From Macrosoma leucophasiata (taxonomy: Eukaryota; Arthropoda; Insecta; Lepidoptera; Hedylidae), in NCBI GenBank assembly GCA_036365455.1, contig JAWQUS010000023.1, positions 20,000,001 to 20,064,000 on the forward strand: DNA of 64,000 nt, read 5' to 3'. The position numbers and the translations under genes are program-made. Positions 55,283 to 64,000 of this stretch are shown here, one piece after another. Within the stretch, counting starts at the first letter, position 1. Every line of letters starts with the position of its first letter. The notes under the pieces are model-generated. The model did no database searches and had not been told where the DNA came from. It saw only the letters and a program-made list of their open reading frames with translations.

Positions 55283-56635
55283 AATAACGTTTCTAACTAT
55301 TCATATTTCTATAAGCCTCGCTCATTGTACGATAATAAAACACATTACAAGATAACATTATCATAATGCTCCAGCTATCACACGTTAAATTCTCTGCTCC
55401 TTGCGTTACTCTCTCTATCGTTTTTCTCTTACCGAAGCCTTAGTTCAGCCATAGAGCCTTCTTTTAGATTACCAAGCCTCATGAATATAAGAATAGTCGT
55501 AAGTAGAGAAAGCCTCTTATAAAATCTTGTTGGATTCAAAGAAATACCGATACTCAAAAAAATTACCCGTATCGACTTTAAAGTCGTACCCTTACGGATA
55601 TATCCACCCAATTAGGAGTTTTTACTTCGAATAGTTCTCAAGACTATAGGAATAAACGGTCAATTGAATTTCCATTTGTATTATTAAGTTAATATATTAT
55701 ACTAACATCAAAATATGAATTCTATTTCCATGAGAAATAAATTTGATTTACGATTTATCTGCTACCACGGATTACAAATGTATTGTGCATACGTCGCGCG
55801 TCGCTCTTGTGTACCGTCTTATTGGATCACAGGGTGCAGCGAGTGCGTCGTCCGCTGTTGTGAGCACTGCTTTATTGTGTTGGTAAATATTGAAATGCTT
55901 CACGTATTGACGGATTTTCTCGGAAATTTTATCCTTTTGTCATGAAATTTGTGTAGAACGATGTTGTTTTCTTACGAATTTCTTTTATGTATGTAACGTA
56001 CTGGAGTGATTACGTAGAGATATGTTTTAATCTTATTATACTTGTTCCTATAGTAACACATCAAAAATACAAAGGAGCATTCATTCTGTGAGTATAGAAA
56101 GAAAGCTTCTGAATGTATATTATTATGTATTATAAGCAAAGAACGAACTTATAGGTAGGCTTTAAGTGGTTTATAAAAGAGGACCAAAATGTGTGCTGCT
56201 CCAGAAATATTTACGAATATTGCGGCGATTTTCGTGTGGATTTAGCAGTATAAATATTGTTTACGACGTATTCTCAGATCTACCGAATTAACAAAAAAAA
56301 CTTAGAAATCGGTCAAACTGTTTCGGAGTAGTTTGGTTACAAACACTATGAAACGAGAACGCGATAGCAATTGACTAATATTAACAGGTTATCTGTTCCT
56401 TGAATCACATGTGAGCATTTGCATTGTTAAAGTTTGCATTGTTTAAAATGGGATAGGAAATGGGTTAAATATGCATTAGTTATTGAGTCGTTTAAAATGA
56501 AAAATAACGTCACAAAAATACATAACTTTTACAATTTCCATTCATCAATCTTCCGAATGTAACATTCATTCTATATTCAAAAGTAGCAATTTACTCGAAC
56601 GATTGCACCTTATCGTCGGAGCGGTGGATAAAAAC
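55283..56635. other. Non-coding; Helitron-like scrap
   Basis: 56300-56350 (aatcggtcaaactgtttcgg) is a Helitron-like phrase. No gene recognised. Confidence 0.4.
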
Positions 56636-56745
56636 ATCAATCTTCCCACTCTATCTGTACATCTGGAGCCACACTGTGGGTGTGGGCACGCGGCATCGGA
56701 GATGTACATCAGCGACTTAATGAGTTCCGAATAAAAGGTAAGTCC
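56636..56745 (+). promoter_or_regulatory. Possible non-coding exon with donor site
   Basis: A GC-richer patch contains an inverted pair TGTACATCT / AGATGTACA (near 56658 and 56700) and ends in AAAAG|GTAAGT (donor at 56738), a full match to the 5' splice consensus. No ATG-initiated frame of note. It could be a 5' UTR exon of a distant gene or chance. Confidence 0.25.
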
Positions 56746-57664
56746 GCACTCAGCTCGCTGAGCGCGCTGTATTAACGCGCGCCCCGATTTGCATTATCCC
56801 CTCATTTAAATATTGGAGGGATCGTACTTTAAGAGTTTTTGAAGTGATACGAAGGCTCTTATCTCGGGTTTATTACAGGCATTTCATAAATTGATATTTT
56901 CATTTTAAGTTTGTTGGCAGATAAAGAAATAATGCTGAAACCGCCCGCTTTTAATCTTACGTCCACTGGTTCATTGACCAACAACCAGGTCTAGATTTTT
57001 GTGTCCACTAAGAACTCTTCTTACAGAGTATGTGAACTTTGTTATGGTAATACTAGATGTTTTATACTATGTTACCCGCTCGCTATAGACATTCGACTTG
57101 GTAGCCTAGTCTTTTCTCAATTGGACTAGGTACATTTTTTATATACAGAAGGTGAATTTGGTAGGTCTGAGAATAATTCGAAAACGATTTTTTATACCGC
57201 TAAGGCGATACGAAATTCGTTAGAACAGCAAATATCATCCTTCAAGATAACATTACTTGTAAGAAAAACTTCCTATAGTAATGACTTTGCAAGTAATCTC
57301 TATAACATTTTTTTTAGTTAATGAGTAATAAGAGACGACATTTTAAGATGCAATAAAAATAGAAGAGAAAATACGAAATAGAGTAAATACAGCTTTATTT
57401 AAATGAAATTGTATTAAGTCTACAAAGACACAAGTCAAACGTCTCTCGTGTGTTTTATGGAGCCACGAATAACTCGAGACGCAAACGTTCTTCGACGTCG
57501 TCAAGTTTATAGTCAGTCTAGTTTCTCACATATTCACACCTCCGTGAATGTTGCAAACAATATGCCAATTTAATGTAATAATCTATATATAGCAGTCTTA
57601 TAATGAATGCTGCTCTATAAATAACATAAACTTTCTGCAAATAAAATTCTGGTCATAATCAGTT
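56746..57664. other. Non-coding; diverged Helitron at 57120-57235
   Basis: TTGGTAGGTCTGAGAATAAT and AAGGCGATACGAAATTCGTT near 57160-57225 mark a decayed Helitron like the one at 44675-44868. The remainder is unrecognised. Confidence 0.45.
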
Positions 57665-57758
57665 TTTTTTTTATGTAATGGAAGTTGTAAACAAGCATGC
57701 AGTTCACATTGATGTTAAGTGATAACTGCAGCCTATAGACAACCACATAAAGACCAGA
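57665..57758 (-). repeat. SINE-A 3' fragment
   Basis: ATGTAATGGAAGTTGTAAAC to AACCACATAAAGACCAGA. It joins at 57767 to a sequence shared with 16153-16182. Confidence 0.75.
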
Positions 57759-57789
57759 ATTGGCGCCTTAATGTAGTGGACGCTACATA

Positions 57790-57905
57790 CCTACCAAATA
57801 CACACAAAAAATCCTTTATCACTTACTCCCCAACTCAGAAATCGAACCCAGGCGCCCAGCAGCGTAACAATAATGGCCTACTACTGCTAGACTACTGAGG
57901 CAGTT
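57790..57905 (-). repeat. SINE-D, tRNA-like head
   Basis: Minus strand starts TAACTGCCTCAGTAGTCTAG and has box B GGGTTCGATTTCTGAGTTGG. This is the best-preserved tRNA-like head of the family in the window. Confidence 0.65.
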
Positions 57906-58119
57906 ACATATTTAAATACATATTAAAAGATAACATGTATGACAAGATTGTTCATACAACAATCGTATTATTTGTACACCTATAAATATCGATAAAGGGT
58001 ACGTCCTGGTCGTAAAGTTTATGATCATATTGTCTTGATACGAAAAGATAAAGTTAAAGAAACAAGAACCTTTTTTCTTCGATGTTCGAATATCATGTCA
58101 TATATCATCGCGTTTGGCA

Positions 58120-58620
58120 TGTGGATGACCCATCGCAGGACCGGTAGTTTTATTGCAGGACTCTACCGTACATTTTGCGTTATTGCATTTACTACCACAT
58201 ATTTACACTACTTACCCATTTTCATGTAATGGAAGTGGCAAACAAGAATGCAGTTCACATTGATGTTAAGTGATGACTGTAGCCTATAGACACTCACACA
58301 ATGACCAAGGTCAAGATGCGTTACCACTCCTTAGGCCTAAGGTAAGGTGTCTCTGTGCCGGAAATTACAGGGCCGTACATGACCACCTGACCGGAACACG
58401 TTAGTGCTGAACACTACCATTTAGCGGCAAGTATATTAGGTAATGCGGTGGTACCTACGCCCGCGAGCTCCGTCACTGGAGCTACCATCATTGGTGCGGT
58501 TTGACATTACTGCAAAACTTACCCATTGCAATGGTTTGACCGCCATTGTTCGGTAGACTGACTACACTGAATTTTCTTCTACTGGAAGAGATTTCTTCCA
58601 CACGTCGTCACGCCCCGACG
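58120..58620 (+). repeat. Dispersed repeat E, split by SINE-A
   Basis: 58120-58220 (GGATGACCCATCGCAGGACC, CATTTTGCGTTATTGCATTT) and 58517-58620 (CAATGGTTTGACCGCCATTG, CACGTCGTCACGCCCCGACG) are the two halves of the repeat seen uninterrupted at 31080-31260. Confidence 0.7.
58221..58516 (-). repeat. SINE-A inserted in repeat E, with TSD
   Basis: Flanked by exact ACTTACCCATT at 58210-58220 and 58517-58527 (11 bp). Contains the full family body; on the element strand about 30 bp (to TTTGCAGTAATGTCAAACC) precedes the usual CTGGTGGTAG start, so this copy is longer at its 5' end or carries extra sequence. Confidence 0.9.
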
Positions 58621-59370
58621 TCAGGCACCAACAAGAAATTACATATACATAACCTCAAACAATAACGCGAACATTCACTTAAATACAACTACTGTAAAAC
58701 AACACCTATCGAGGGACGCGGCCCTCGACATTCGTCTGTTTTATAGCGACATCAATACCTCGAAAGGGACTCGTCCTTATCATCAACTGTATTCAGGACA
58801 CCCTGATACCGTATTCACGTGCTCATGTATTTGCCAATGGTTTGAGAGGCTATAGTTACAAGTCTGATGTATGGAATACGAAATTATATGACTTCTTTTT
58901 TGTGTTTGAATATGTTTTTTGGTCCTCGTTGAATACAATGAATGTGAATGTAAATTGGAATGAAGTAAACTAAAGTTACAAGCTTGTATTTCGATGAAGT
59001 GATAAGCAGGTGAACTTGTCCATCTGCAATTTGCCAGATATGTAGATATGTTTTATAATTGTATATTATTCTATTTACTCAATGGTGAGCCTACTGATAA
59101 ACGTCGGACAAATAATAACTTTTTTTATTTATCTGTATCAAACATAAACCTAATGGACGGATTCCAAAAATCCTTTCACCATTAGAAAGCTGCATCTTCA
59201 CTGAGTTACATAGCCTACATTCCATTCATTGCACCTGTACAAAACCGGGGCGAGTGGCTAGTTTCTCAATAAAGTGAATCTTAGGTATGTTGTATTTATG
59301 ATTATTATTTTTGATAATTTGTGATATACAAATATCATGAATTAGCTCCCTGACCCTATAAACACATTAG
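58621..59370. other. Non-coding
   Basis: Nothing recognised. Confidence 0.4.
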
Positions 59371-59371
59371 T

Positions 59372-59540
59372 GACTAGCTGTGCCCACGTCTTCGTCCGCG
59401 TGAGAATTTATGATTGTTAAGTATCTACCCGGACGAAGTCGTGGCTAGTATAAAAGTAGTCTATGTTACTATTTGTTACGTCAGCTGTCTGTAAGTGAAA
59501 GTCCCGTCAAAATCGGTCAAGCCGTTCCCGAGACTATTTT
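59372..59540 (-). mobile_element. Helitron-like repeat, two opposed ends
   Basis: The plus strand starts ACTAGCTGTGCCCACGTCTT, the inverse of the common lepidopteran Helitron end, and includes at 59426-59452 a forward-facing end (GGACGAAGTCGTGGCTAGTA). It is followed by GTCAAAATCGGTCAAGCCGT. Two 3' ends facing opposite ways suggest one Helitron end lying inside another. Confidence 0.55.
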
Positions 59541-59937
59541 ATTTATTTGTATTGATAAGATTGTAATCCGCTAAGCAACAGCCAGTTATTGAATGATCGA
59601 CAACCCTATACGGGACGATATGCAAAACACGGAAAAGCAATAAGCTCGGGGTGGTGACGGCAGAGTTTTTCTCTACACCGAGTTTAATTGTGAATTCCTG
59701 CGCGTGCTGCCACCTGGCGGCAATATTTCGTATTGAGATATTTTTTTATTAGATTCAGTAAAACAATTTGGCATCGTTTCTGAAATAAATTAAATAATCC
59801 AATGGAAAGGATTTTTGTTTATCAAATGGCCTATACGTTTTTTTAATCTTTCCGGTAGATTCTTACAATTTACCTTGGTAAACGATGAAAAACATCTTTA
59901 TAGTGTTAAATTACGTCTCCAGTTTTTTATATATGTT
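59541..59937. other. Non-coding
   Basis: Nothing recognised. Confidence 0.4.
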
Positions 59938-60031
59938 ATAATGGCACTAAAAAGCACGCAGTCCACATGGACGGTAAATGAATAATTGTTCTACTCTCTA
60001 GAGCTCTGATGTTGGAACTCTACCACCAATA
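59938..60031 (-). repeat. SINE-A with large internal deletion
   Basis: 3' end (ATGGCACTAAAAAGCACGCA) and head (TTGGAACTCTACCACCA) are joined with about 190 bp missing between. Confidence 0.6.
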
Positions 60032-60281
60032 AAATCCAATTATTAATTAATTTGTCTTTATAACATAAAACATTCAATAATTGAATTATTTCTTATGTTG
60101 GTGTTATTTAACTGGTAGTAATGAGCTATTAAGCCCGTCAACGCTAGTACGAGTTGCTGAGAGGCAAATCACTCACCAAAAGCGACCTTATACATTCTTA
60201 TAAAACCCTAGTTCGAATCTGCTCTATTAAATAATGACACCTTTAAGTTGCCTGGATATACCCGTAAACCTTTTGTGTTAA

Positions 60282-60437
60282 GGGCATCCACACAAAACTG
60301 CGTTGCGATGCGATGCAAATTGCTGCGATGCGATTCAGGTGACCATACTTTCAACGTGTTGGACGAAATCGCATCTCATAAATTCGTATCGCAGGTTCCT
60401 GCGATGTGGCATCGCATCGAAATTTGTGTGAGCGCCC
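60282..60437. mobile_element. About 156-bp MITE with GCGATGCGAT repeats
   Basis: Ends GGGC(A/G)(T/C)(C/T)CACACAAA on both strands (60282-60297 and the complement of 60422-60437), flanked by TAA and TAC. Inside, GCGATGCGAT words occur near both ends. Short length, GGGC ends and a 3-bp target fit a Harbinger-type MITE. Confidence 0.55.
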
Positions 60438-60541
60438 TACAATATATTTTGTACCTACTTGATGTGTTATATTTTACTGGTCGTAGAGCTCCAGTGACGG
60501 AACTCGCGGGTGTAGGCACCACCGCATTACCTAATATACTT

Positions 60542-61075
60542 TCCTAAAGAAAAATGGAAAAAAAAATTGACTTCAGGCGACATTCGAACTCGCGGCCACT
60601 GGAAATCTAGTCCAGCCGCTCTTCCAACTGAGCTACCGAAGTCCTGCCCGATTTGTCAAGTCTTTCCTTCACATTTATTGCATTACCTTAAGGTGGCAGT
60701 AGCGCCATCTATTGCCACACTATGCTAGTTAGGCAACCGATATAATAAACTTTGCAATTTATTGAATATCGTAAAGAAGTCGCTTTATCCCTTAATAATT
60801 GTTTTATATTATTTCGCATTAACACATGCTTGTGAAACATATTTTAAAGAAAAATGGAAAGAAAAATTTGACTTCAGGCGAGACTCGAACTCGCAGCCAC
60901 TGGGAATCTAGTCCAGCCAATCTTCCAACTGAGCTACCGAAGTCCATGTGACGGAAAGATTTGACAAATCGGGCAGGACTTCGGTAGCTCAGTTGGAAGA
61001 TTGGCTGGACTAGATTCCCAGTGGCCGCGAGTTCGAGTCTCGCCTGAAGTCAAATTTTTCTTTCCATTTTTCTAA
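60542..61075. repeat. tRNA-like repeat cluster with 98-bp inverted repeat
   Basis: tRNA-like units at 60569-60643 (minus), 60870-60944 (minus) and 60977-61051 (plus). The first two are separated by the same companion sequence as at 7.5-7.7 kb (CATTAACACATGCTTGTGAA and others). Arms 60848-60945 and 60976-61073 pair with one mismatch in 98 over a 30-nt spacer. Confidence 0.85.
60977..61051 (+). repeat. tRNA-like unit, best copy
   Basis: 75 nt with acceptor ACTTCGG pairing CTGAAGT (one G-U), an extra G-C pair outside it, D-arm GCTC/GAGa-like, box A TAGCTCAGTTGG, T-arm GCGAG/CTCGC around TTCGAGT. The anticodon stem is CTGG/CCAG with a 9-nt loop, so tRNA identity cannot be assigned. T-rich stretch follows, as for a Pol III stop. 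Confidence 0.65.
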
Positions 61076-61191
61076 CGGTAACGCATCTGCGTTTCGACCT
61101 TGGTATTTGTATAAGTGTCTATAGGCTGCAGTCATCACTTAACATCAATGTGAACTGCATGCCTGTTTGCCACTTCCATTACATAAAAAAA

Positions 61192-61604
61192 TATATTTAG
61201 TTAAATACAATCAACAATCATCTCTGCCTACTTCTTCAGGGCAATATAGGTGTGACGTCATTTTGCAATACATCACGATTTTCTTATTTTACGACAGCGG
61301 GAATTCACAATTCAAGTTACGCCAACGAAAAAACGCTCGTCACACTCCAAGCTTATTGCGTGTCTGTGTTTTGCATATCGCACCGCGCAGTGTTTGCGTT
61401 ACTCTGAACGCGATATCGTCAAACTTTCCTTAATGTATTCTTTATCGGGGTATTCGAGAATTAATATATTTGAGTGCTTTTAAGGAACTTGGTTTTAGAA
61501 AAGATTCCGAGGCACATTAAGCTGGGGTGTATAAAGAATGAGTTTGATATTTGAGGTTTGCAAATCGTAAGAATTTACTGATAAAGTTTAACTGTCGTAC
61601 TTGG
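61192..61604. other. Non-coding; CRE-like site
   Basis: GTGTGACGTCATTTTG near 61249-61264. Nothing else recognised. Confidence 0.4.
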
Positions 61605-61797
61605 TGAGTCTGTTGTCATTTCCGAGTACATTACCAAACTACGAGGGGCTGGAGAAAATGGAATAATCCCAATTGAACTCTGGTTCCACAGTGGGATTTT
61701 ACACCTTTTTGTCTGGTAACCCCCGACCCGGCAATTACCTTAGTAAACGATGGACATAGCAGTAGTCGGCTGCTACCACTAGGTTACTGAGGCAGTT
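61605..61797 (-). repeat. SINE-D, full length
   Basis: Minus strand: head CAAAACTGCCTCAGTAACCT and GTGGTAGCAGCCGACTACTG, then a linker, then the tail CCTCGTAGTTTGGTAATGTA and TGACAACAGACTCAC. It shows that the tRNA-like head and the GAGTTTGGTAATGTGCC body belong to one unit. Confidence 0.7.
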
Positions 61798-62289
61798 TTG
61801 AATATGAAAGGTAGGTAAACAATTCTTCTGTATCTATTTCCGCTTTATAAAAAAAGATCTGCGATACATAAATAAACCTTTGCTCATCTTGTAGCGAATT
61901 ACATCGCACATACGAAGTTTTCCCAAGAGTTGGGATATATATAGCTTCCCAACGTCAATCGTTGGGTCAATTTTATTAGCTTACAATTTTAAAATTGTTA
62001 CGTTATGTGATAGTTTTATCAAATATCAGAAAGGTCAAAAAATGGAATACACACGGGCGTCGCGGGATATCGCTAGTAGAAAATAAAATGGATTCAGCAT
62101 TTCCAGCTGCAATCAGACGGTCGGTTCACAAAAGACCAATAAACACTGCGAAACGACACTCGCGATCGCGGTCAAGTCTTGGGGCAGAACGTGTTACGGT
62201 TACAACAGGTTAGGAATGTCCCACGTCATCGCTTTTCAATTATTGGGCGAATTTGCAGGTTTCGTTACCTGGACACTGTACAAGCTATT
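61798..62289. other. Non-coding
   Basis: Nothing recognised; a 72-codon frame at 61995-62213 has no known domain. Confidence 0.4.
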
Positions 62290-62425
62290 TTTAGAGACCA
62301 GTCACATATTTTATGAAGCTATGACCAATTTTCTGCAAGTTTCCCAGTGCAGTGCCAATCTCGGAGTTTGCTAATGTGCTTAAAGATGTCAATAGGCTCG
62401 CCAGATGGAACAACAGGAAAATAGC
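62290..62425 (+). repeat. SINE-D body
   Basis: TTTCTGCAAGTTTCCCAGTG, TCTCGGAGTTTGCTAATGTG and AAAGATGTCAATAGGCTCGC. No head visible. Confidence 0.6.
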
Positions 62426-62451
62426 GAAACAGTATTTTAAAATAAAAAATT

Positions 62452-62526
62452 GACTTCAGGTGAGACTCGAACTCGCGACCACTGGGAATCTAGTCCAGCC
62501 GCTCTTCCAACTGAGCTACCGAAGTC
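62452..62526 (-). repeat. tRNA-like unit (pseudo-tRNA)
   Basis: Same 75-nt unit: plus strand GACTTCAGGTGAGACTCGAA to GAGCTACCGAAGTC. Its flank toward 62590-62625 keeps part of the companion sequence (ATTTCACTACCATGTGTTAA). Confidence 0.7.
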
Positions 62527-62654
62527 CACGTATGATTTGTCAAATTTTACCTTCACATTTTATTTTATTGCCTTATGACGGCAGTATAGAAATATATTTC
62601 ACTACCATGTGTTAATGCGACAAAAAAATAAAAAGTATGTAGGTATGTATCTTC

Positions 62655-62742
62655 ACACGCCAGGTCCCTAACGGGGTAGGCAGAGAGTGTAGAGCGCCAG
62701 ATATCCCGGTCCTGACAAACCTCTCGTGCCTCGCCTACCTTC
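62655..62742 (-). pseudogene. RTE-like LINE 3' fragment
   Basis: About 85 bp nearly identical to 42771-42855 (CCAGGTCCCTAACGGGGTAG, AGCGCCAGATATCCCGGTCC, AACCTCTCGTGCCTCG). It is the extreme 3' end of the LINE family annotated at 42748-44045, ending in the same TATG-rich tail. Confidence 0.8.
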
Positions 62743-63238
62743 ATTAAAAAAGTATTTCAAAGAATTCGTGTTCCCTTTTTTCACTATAAATTTCTTACGG
62801 GAATGGTGTTTTGAATGTATTCTTATAAATGTTTCAGTACTTATAGATCATTTACCTAAATTCAAAACATGTAAATCTTCATAGAGTAATAAGAAAAAAT
62901 AAAAAAACGAGGTTTGAAATAGGTAACATTTAAAAAGTTTTCTTGGGCTGTTTTCAGATTCATGTGATAAGTTTAATGCTGATAGTAGAGTTCCAGTGTC
63001 CAAAAAAAAAAAAAATGTGTAGGAGTACCGGAGTGTGGGCATCACCGCGTTACCTAATTTATCTGCCGCCAAGTGGTAGTGTGCAGCAATATCGTGTTCC
63101 GGTTAGATGGTAATGTATGGCCCCGTAGTAATTATCACAGAGTATAGTTAATTAGAATAATTAAGGTCTCAGGGGTGGCAACGCATCTGCATTTTGACCT
63201 CTGGTCTTTGTGTTAGTGTCTATAGGCTGCAGTCATCA

Positions 63239-63803
63239 TGTTGAGATCACATAAATACGAGCGAGAGGAGACGCGCGGGGAAACATTCGCCTGCGACGGG
63301 TGACGAGTCGACCTGACCGCAGCCGACGGACAGAGCCGAGCGCCGAGCAACACCGCAGCGCTCGCTCGTCTCGCTCTTCCGACCGCGTAGGACGACGGAC
63401 GCACGCCCTGCACTCCTGCACTCATCCATCTGGTTGCACCTCCATCAACTGCGTGTTGTATTAACTTTGTAACTTTGTCATATCTCAATTATTCAGTAAA
63501 CCAGCAATCTACAGTCCATGGTCTTTTCCTTCCAAAGTCCCAGTAGGACCCTCACTTTCACTGGTGGTAGAGCTCTAGTGACGGAGCTCGCGGGCGTAGG
63601 CACCACCGCATTACCATACTGTACGGCCCTGTAATTTCCGGCATAGAGGCATACCACGTTAGTCAGTAGTCTCAGGAGTGGCAAAGCATCTGCATTTTGA
63701 CCTCTAGTCATGGTGTTAGTGTCTATAGGCTGCAGTCATCACTTATCATCAACGTGAACTGCATGCTTGTTTGCCATTTTTATGACATAAAAATACCCTA
63801 CCA
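63239..63803 (+). mobile_element. Probable solo LTR, itself carrying a SINE-A
   Basis: Begins TGTTGAGATCACATAAATAC and ends ...CCTACCA, so TG...CA, with a 5-bp target duplication CATCA. Without the inner SINE-A it is about 320 bp. An ATAAATA box lies near the start, followed by a GC-rich stretch (63260-63410). No primer-binding site, gag or pol is seen. Overlapping Arg-rich minus-strand frames here are composition artefacts. Confidence 0.6.
63560..63798 (+). repeat. SINE-A inside the LTR
   Basis: CTGGTGGTAGAGCTCTAGTG to TTTTTATGACATAAAAA, with about 60 bp lost after ACCACCGCATTAC. The LTR sequence ACCCT occurs on both sides (63549-63553 and 63795-63799), a likely short target duplication. 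Confidence 0.8.
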
Positions 63804-63858
63804 CATCACTTAAGATGAATGTGATCTGCATGCTTGTTTGCCACCTTCATTACAAAAA

Positions 63859-64000
63859 CCCTTTCATGGAGCCACATCGACGCAAACGAGTGACGGCAGG
63901 TCCGATGTGCTTAACATTAGCGCATTCCAATAACTAGACAAAGAAGGTGAACGTTAGTAATCCAAAAGATATCCACTTGCCCGCTTTGTGCGTTGAACCG
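63859..64000. other. Non-coding
   Basis: Nothing recognised. Confidence 0.4.

Larger units (their letters stand above)
60476..61191 (+). repeat. SINE-A, split by tRNA-like repeat cluster
   Basis: 60476-60541 is the head (CTGGTCGTAGAGCTCCAGTG to ACCTAATATACT) and 61076-61191 the 3' part (GGTAACGCATCTGCGTTTCG to TTCCATTACATAAAAAAA). The middle of the SINE, about 110 bp, is missing and replaced by the tRNA-like cluster 60542-61075. Confidence 0.8.
62978..63858 (+). repeat. SINE-A split by a solo LTR
   Basis: First part 62978-63238 stops at GGCTGCAGTCATCA; the second, 63804-63858, resumes with CATCACTTAAGATGAATGTG and runs to TTCATTACAAAAACC. CATCA is duplicated at the two edges (63234-63238 and 63804-63808). 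An A-run at 63001-63014 interrupts the head. Confidence 0.85.

Noticed and set aside
63213..63488. Three overlapping Arg/Ser-rich minus-strand frames
   Set aside because: All overlap the GC-rich part of the probable solo LTR; overlapping open frames in CG-rich DNA are expected and no domain is seen.
1..64000. CRISPR array, operon, prophage or restriction system
   Set aside because: No regularly spaced repeats, no bacterial gene structure; the sequence is animal nuclear DNA.

Overview
The window reads as intergenic DNA from a lepidopteran (moth or butterfly) nuclear genome. It is AT-rich, has no convincing host protein-coding gene, and is packed with transposable elements whose sequence styles (cecropia-type mariner, RTE-like and CR1/Jockey-type LINEs, several tRNA-derived SINEs, short Helitrons, piggyBac, hAT and Harbinger-like remnants) match what I know of Lepidoptera. 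The order-level call is inference from repeat content; I cannot name a species. Almost every open frame in the window is either a transposon protein or a chance frame inside repeats.

Layout. 1-5.5 kb: LINE remnant, then a gutted piggyBac element with a SINE inside it. 6-11 kb: SINEs and a tRNA-like repeat cluster that forms a perfect 124-bp inverted repeat. 11.7-13.4 kb: a non-autonomous hAT-like element with clustered subterminal motifs. 13-21 kb: SINE fragments, a Helitron-like repeat and simple hairpins. 22.3-25.2 kb: a retroelement carrying only a LINE-ORF1-like protein, broken by frameshifts, by a tRNA-SINE, and by a complete mariner with an open transposase frame. 26-37 kb: SINEs, a perfect-TSD MITE, a LINE C-terminal remnant and a duplicated block with palindromic RFX-type X-boxes. 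37.2-40.3 kb: a 5'-truncated LINE whose remaining 875-codon EN-RT frame is open. 41-45 kb: SINE pile-up, an RTE-like LINE pseudogene and a mini-Helitron. 47-48.1 kb: a Harbinger-like element with older retro-insertions inside it. 49-57 kb: sparse region with a duplicated unknown block, diffuse old repeats and one exon-like donor site. 57.7-64 kb: nested SINEs, a second tRNA-like palindrome, a short MITE and a SINE / solo-LTR / SINE sandwich.

How the parts relate. The only proteins that could still act are the mariner transposase and the truncated LINE reverse transcriptase. Everything else is non-autonomous or dead. The dominant component is one SINE-like family (called SINE-A here, about 285 bp, more than 25 copies on both strands). 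Nested insertions with readable target duplications give a relative order of events at four places. I found no operon, CRISPR array, defence system or new protein system. The best leads are the ORF1-only retroelement, the tRNA-like repeat that twice forms long inverted repeats, the repeated palindrome inside the piggyBac remnant, and two unexplained duplicated non-coding blocks.
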